Assembly (NCBI GenBank): GCA_031292755.1
Contig: JARLGM010000016.1
Location: 1-63,838 of the forward strand
Source: Candidatus Sulfopaludibacter sp.
Lineage (GTDB): Bacteria; Acidobacteriota; Terriglobia; Bryobacterales; Bryobacteraceae
Direction: 5' to 3'
Length of the DNA: 63,838 nucleotides
The position numbers and the translations under genes are program-made. Position 1 is the stretch's first letter. Every line of letters begins with the position of its first letter. The notes beneath the pieces were generated by a model. That model was not told the DNA's origin. It ran no database searches and worked only from the letters and a program-made list of their open reading frames with translations. Shown one piece after another: positions 60,371 to 63,838 of the stretch.

Positions 60371-62782
60371 GTGCCGCTCGGGAGTTTGTTTTTTCGCCGG
60401 GATCGTGGCGTATCGGGTTTGATTGTTCTGGTGCTGGCGTTGGGCATTGGCGGCACCACGGCGATTTTCACCCTGCTGCAAGCCGCGTTCCTCGATCCCC
60501 TGCCCTACCGCGACCCGGAGCGTCTGGTCACGGTGATGGAGAACACCGGGTGGATTCCGAACGTCTCGGAGTTCCTGGAAATCCGCGCGCGTAACCGCAC
60601 CTTGGAACAACTGGCGTTCGCCGAACACCTGGACATGCAACTGACGGGAATGGGCGAACCGGCGCGCGTGTTTGTGGCGCGGGTCACGGCGTCGTTCTTT
60701 CCAATGCTGGGTGTCAGCCCGCGGCTCGGGCGAAATTTTCTGGAGGAAGAGAATCAGCCGGGCCGGGCGCCCGCGGTCATTCTCACGGATACGTTCTGGC
60801 GCTCGCACATGGCAGCCGACCCCGGCGCGATCGGCCGCACGCTGCGGCTGGACGGCCGGCCGGCCACGATTGTGGGCGTGCTGCCGGGCGGCTTTCAGTT
60901 CGACTACCCCTCGCTGCGGATCCCCGAACCGGTGGACATTTACGTTTCGTATCCCATCGAACCCACCTGGGGCATGGGACCGGGCGCCAACGGGCACGGC
61001 GCCGCGGTGCGCGTGATCGGCCGCCTGCGGAAGGGCGTCAATCTGGCGCAGGCACAGGACGATCTGCGCGGCGTGGCGCGGGCCCTGACCAGCGAGTATC
61101 CCGGCTCCTTTCGCAATCCGCAGCACAATCCGAGCCTCTTTTCGTTTTTGCTTCTGCCGCTTCGCGAAGCCATTGTGGGCACGCAGCGCTCGCTGCTCTG
61201 GCTACTTCTGGGCGGGGTCGCGGCGCTGTTGCTGATCGCCTGCGCCAACGCGGCTCAGCTTTTGCTGGCGCGCGGGCTGCGGCGGGAACGCGAGGTCGCC
61301 ATCCGCGCGGCCTTGGGGGCAACGCGGCTGCGCCTGGTCCGCCAATTCTTTATTGAAGGACTGGTGCTGGCGTGCTGTGGAGGCGCGGCGGGGCTGCTGG
61401 CGGCCGCTTGGATGACGCGGCTGCTGGTGCGATGGCTCCCGGTGCGCAGTCCGCTGCTGGCGTCGGCGCACCTGGATGCCCGGACCATCGGATTTACAAT
61501 GACGGTGTCGCTGCTTTCGGCGCTGTTGTTCGCCATAGTGCCTGCTGTGAAGAGCACCCGTTGGACTCCCGGGCCGAGCCTCTGCGCCCGCGCCACCGCC
61601 GGCGAAGGAAACCGCTGGCGTCACCTCATGATTGCCATTGAGACAGCGCTATCGGTGTTTCTACTTTGCGGCGTGGGGCTGGTGGCGCAGAATCTGCGGG
61701 CGCTGATCGCTACGCCCATGGGCTTCGACCCCAAAGGCGTGCTGGCCCTGCGGCTGAAACTCCCGCAGCGGGTGCAGCGCGAGATCGAGCCCAACGCGGG
61801 CGTGGTATTTCAGGAATACCTGGACCGGGTCGAAGCCATTCCCGGGGTGGATGCGGCGGCTCTGGTGACGGGGCCGCCACTGCGTCCGGCGCGAGGGGGG
61901 AACTCCGAGCTCCGCGGCGTAACCGAAGCCAGCGGTGAACTGAAGAGCATCACCGCGTGGAACCACCTGGTGAGCCCGGATTATTTTCGAACGCTGCGGA
62001 TCCCGGTGCTGGCGGGGCGCACGTTCCGGCGTGACGATGGCGGCCGGCTGGTTACGGTTGCCATCGTGAACGAGGAATTCGCGCGGCGCTTCGGCCTGGG
62101 CGTGGACATAGTGGGCAAGCAACTGGACGATGGACCCGACCCGCCGATCGCGATTGTCGGTATGGCGGCGAATGTGCGCACACGCGGATTGCAGACAGCG
62201 CCGTTTCCGGAAGTCTACTTATCTTCGCTGCAACTTTCGTGGGCCAACGTGTATTTCGTGGTGCGGTCCGCTTTGCCGCCCGGACAACTGCTGAAGCAGG
62301 TGAAAGCGGCGATCCGGACTGCCGACCCCGACCAGGCCGTTTACGGCGTTCAGACGATGGAGGAAGTGATTGCGGATTCGGTGGCCGAGCCGCGATTCGA
62401 TACCTTCGCGATCGGCGCCTTCGCGCTGCTGGCCACGCTGATGGCGGCGGCCGGAATGTACAGCGTCATCGCGTGCCTGGTGACGCAGAGGACCGGTGAA
62501 ATCGCCATCCGCATGGCGCTGGGCGCGGGGCGCGGCGACATCGTGCGGACAGTGCTGGGGACGACAGGTCTTTGGGTCACTGCCGGCCTGGCGAGCGGCC
62601 TCGCAATGGGATTAGCAGCGAGTCACACCATCCGATCGCTGACCGACGCGGAAGCTGCCGCATCGCCGGCGATATATGGCGCTGTAATGCTGCTGTTTCT
62701 GGCGGTGTCGCTGGCCGCGGCATGGATGCCGGCGCGGCGGGCCAGCCGGCTGGATCCGGCGGTCGCGCTGCGAGGGGAATAA
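60371..62782 (+). CDS. ADOP-type MacB/FtsX permease, short N-terminus
   Basis: 803 residues from a GTG at 60371. It starts only about 12 residues before the first helix (LIVLVLALGIGGTTAIF), so the cytoplasmic N-terminal segment of the PadR-linked permeases is absent. The rest is complete: MacB periplasmic domain, LLIACANAAQLLLARGLRRE, a second periplasmic domain, and a last bundle with VTQRTGEIAIRMALGAGRG, ending in RLDPAVALRGE. Immediately upstream TATAAT (60351-60356) is present, but the -35 is unclear. No ATPase, adaptor or PadR gene is adjacent. Confidence 0.9.
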   Translation: MPLGSLFFRRDRGVSGLIVLVLALGIGGTTAIFTLLQAAFLDPLPYRDPERLVTVMENTGWIPNVSEFLEIRARNRTLEQLAFAEHLDMQLTGMGEPARVFVARVTASFFPMLGVSPRLGRNFLEEENQPGRAPAVILTDTFWRSHMAADPGAIGRTLRLDGRPATIVGVLPGGFQFDYPSLRIPEPVDIYVSYPIEPTWGMGPGANGHGAAVRVIGRLRKGVNLAQAQDDLRGVARALTSEYPGSFRNPQHNPSLFSFLLLPLREAIVGTQRSLLWLLLGGVAALLLIACANAAQLLLARGLRREREVAIRAALGATRLRLVRQFFIEGLVLACCGGAAGLLAAAWMTRLLVRWLPVRSPLLASAHLDARTIGFTMTVSLLSALLFAIVPAVKSTRWTPGPSLCARATAGEGNRWRHLMIAIETALSVFLLCGVGLVAQNLRALIATPMGFDPKGVLALRLKLPQRVQREIEPNAGVVFQEYLDRVEAIPGVDAAALVTGPPLRPARGGNSELRGVTEASGELKSITAWNHLVSPDYFRTLRIPVLAGRTFRRDDGGRLVTVAIVNEEFARRFGLGVDIVGKQLDDGPDPPIAIVGMAANVRTRGLQTAPFPEVYLSSLQLSWANVYFVVRSALPPGQLLKQVKAAIRTADPDQAVYGVQTMEEVIADSVAEPRFDTFAIGAFALLATLMAAAGMYSVIACLVTQRTGEIAIRMALGAGRGDIVRTVLGTTGLWVTAGLASGLAMGLAASHTIRSLTDAEAAASPAIYGAVMLLFLAVSLAAAWMPARRASRLDPAVALRGE

Positions 62783-62800
62783 ACACACGCCTCCGGCTTG

Positions 62801-63322
62801 TCAACAAAAGAGGCGGCGCGCCCTGTAAAGCAAAGCGGCCAACCCGGCGCCGAGCAAAGCCATCGGAGCCGGCTCCGGCACACTTGCCGGGGAGGGCAGC
62901 GACCAGGTACTGGACGGACCGTAATCGGCTGGAACGAGACCCACGCTCCACGAGCCATCGGAGGAGGAGACGAAACTCCAGGCATTGTCCGAAATACTCA
63001 CGTTCGCAGTGCCGGGCAATACCGACGGCAGTATTCCCGAGACTGCCAGGCCGGACGAATTCTTGCCGATCGTGAAGCCGGGATCCCCCACGATGCTCGA
63101 CGAATAGGTGAAGAATTGGAAATTGTCGACACCGAAAGAGTCGCCCAGGTTATAGCCAGTAATCAGCGCGAGTGTGCCGGTGCCGTAGCCCACGCAGTCC
63201 GTGCAAGTTCCGGAAAAACTGAAAACTTCAAGAGCGATAGTGGCCGATGCGGGCTTCGCGGTAGCGACTCCGAGGGCGATCATCGTTGCGGCGAGCGTCA
63301 GCGATTTGAGTTGTCCAGTCAT
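62801..63322 (-). CDS. PEP-CTERM-sorted secreted protein
   Basis: 173 residues. GGAGG stands before the ATG at 63322. A signal peptide (SLTLAATMIALGVATAKPASA) is followed by a short beta-rich domain and the C-terminal sorting signal VPEPAPMALLGAGLAALLYR with basic tail RARRLFC. Such proteins are processed by an exosortase/EpsH enzyme and are linked to biofilm or surface polysaccharide. No exosortase gene lies in the window. One CTDC motif in the domain could form a disulfide. Confidence 0.85.
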   Translation of the reverse strand: MTGQLKSLTLAATMIALGVATAKPASATIALEVFSFSGTCTDCVGYGTGTLALITGYNLGDSFGVDNFQFFTYSSSIVGDPGFTIGKNSSGLAVSGILPSVLPGTANVSISDNAWSFVSSSDGSWSVGLVPADYGPSSTWSLPSPASVPEPAPMALLGAGLAALLYRARRLFC

Positions 63323-63402
63323 TTACCCATCCTCCGTTGGTCCAATTACGATATCACGTCCCACTTGCCAAGCGTGACTCGTGTGGCATACGCTGAACAC
63401 GG

Positions 63403-63838
63403 ATGCGAACGAATCGTAGGGAAATGATGGCGGCGGCTCTGGGGCTGGCCGCGGCGGCGCAAGCGAGGGGCGCGGACGATCCCGTGGCGGTCCCGGGCAA
63501 GCGTCCGATGATTCTGCATAACGACCGGCCGGAAGACCTGGAGACGCCGGTCAAGGATCTGGAGTCTTACCTCACCCCGGTGGATGCCTTTTTCGTGCGG
63601 CAGCACATTCCGCGGCCGGGTCCGATCGATACCGAAGCGTACCGGCTCACGCTCAATGGAATGGTCGCTAAGCCGCTTCAGATTTCGCTGGCCGACCTGC
63701 GCAAGCTGCCGCAATTCACCGTTCCGGCCACGCTGGAATGCACAGGCAACGGGCGCGGCTTCTTTGCGCCCAAGGTCCCCGGCATCCAATGGTTGCGCGG
63801 CGCGGTGGGTAACGCCGAGTGGAAAGGGCCGCGCATGA
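63403..63838 (+). CDS. Sulfite-oxidase-type molybdoenzyme (cut by window edge)
   Basis: The 5' 145 codons of a gene that continues past the window; start ATG at 63403. The N-terminus is a possible Tat leader (TNRREMMAAALGLAAAAQA). Motifs of the sulfite-oxidase molybdopterin fold are present: SYLTPVDAFFVRQHIP, LTLNGMVAKPLQISLADL and TLECTGNGRGFF, whose cysteine should be the molybdenum ligand. The haem and dimerisation parts are beyond the edge. Oxidation of sulfite or a related oxyanion in the periplasm is likely. Confidence 0.85.
   Translation, partial: MRTNRREMMAAALGLAAAAQARGADDPVAVPGKRPMILHNDRPEDLETPVKDLESYLTPVDAFFVRQHIPRPGPIDTEAYRLTLNGMVAKPLQISLADLRKLPQFTVPATLECTGNGRGFFAPKVPGIQWLRGAVGNAEWKGPRM

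Noticed and set aside
62801..63322. A local exosortase sorting system around the PEP-CTERM protein
   Set aside because: No exosortase or polysaccharide gene lies nearby; only the substrate protein is present.
1..63838. CRISPR array or phage region
   Set aside because: I saw no regularly spaced repeats and no phage structural, integrase or lysis genes anywhere in the window.

Overview
The window is GC-rich bacterial chromosome. It most likely comes from an acidobacterium of the Solibacter/Bryobacter type. This is inferred from protein families only: several orphan MacB/FtsX-type permeases with long periplasmic loops, two preceded by PadR regulators (the ADOP arrangement); a VWFA-related acidobacterial protein; PEP-CTERM, DUF6600, DinB, DUF885 and DUF1015 proteins; and a Ser/Thr kinase fused to a beta-propeller facing an ECF sigma factor of the acidobacterial/planctomycete kind. 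There is no phage, CRISPR array or rRNA operon, and no complete tRNA.

Left third (1-23.1 kb). After a 577-bp gene-free stretch with an IS-end-like repeat and a tRNA-like stem come an FHA/lytic-transglycosylase fusion, a ROK sugar kinase and a hybrid histidine kinase. These are followed by a PadR-permease pair, an OmpA-type protein, a membrane protein with a regulator-like N-terminus, an M28 carboxypeptidase II-like peptidase, a GH28 pectinase-like hydrolase and a VWFA protein. Next are two adjacent DinB genes, a hypothetical gene, a DUF885 peptidase-like gene, a PAP2 phosphatase divergent from an MGDG-synthase-like glycosyltransferase, and a large FecR/DUF6600 protein with its own terminator.

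Middle (23.4-41.8 kb). A permease and a sulfatase form a pair, followed by an alpha/beta hydrolase. Then comes a blaI-blaR1 pair in which the BlaR1-like peptidase carries the C-terminal part of an RND/ABC efflux adaptor in place of a beta-lactam sensor. It is followed 2 bp later by a decayed permease. The blaI promoter is near-consensus, predicts an almost leaderless mRNA, and holds two copies of a palindrome. Further on are a Clp-like single-AAA protein with a degenerate Walker B, a kinase/propeller protein convergent with an ECF sigma factor, a metalloprotease-like protein, a tandem-cyclophilin lipoprotein, and a complete IS630 element sitting in the stop codon of a beta-propeller gene.

Right third (42-63.8 kb). 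An ECF sigma/NrsF anti-sigma pair is followed by a tight minus-strand hydrogenase-maturation operon, hypE - double SIS - glutaredoxin - hypA - hypB, in which every junction overlaps. Neither hydrogenase subunits nor hypC, hypD or hypF are in the window. Then come a frame-broken IPT/beta-helix gene, an ASCH-like protein, two tiny membrane proteins, an ECF sigma/FecR pair, a DUF1015 protein, a TolC-type channel, a second PadR-permease pair, another permease, an isolated PEP-CTERM protein, and a sulfite-oxidase-type molybdoenzyme cut by the window edge.

The main points for follow-up are the BlaR1/efflux-adaptor fusion with its decayed permease and operator-bearing promoter, and the overlapping hyp-SIS-glutaredoxin operon.
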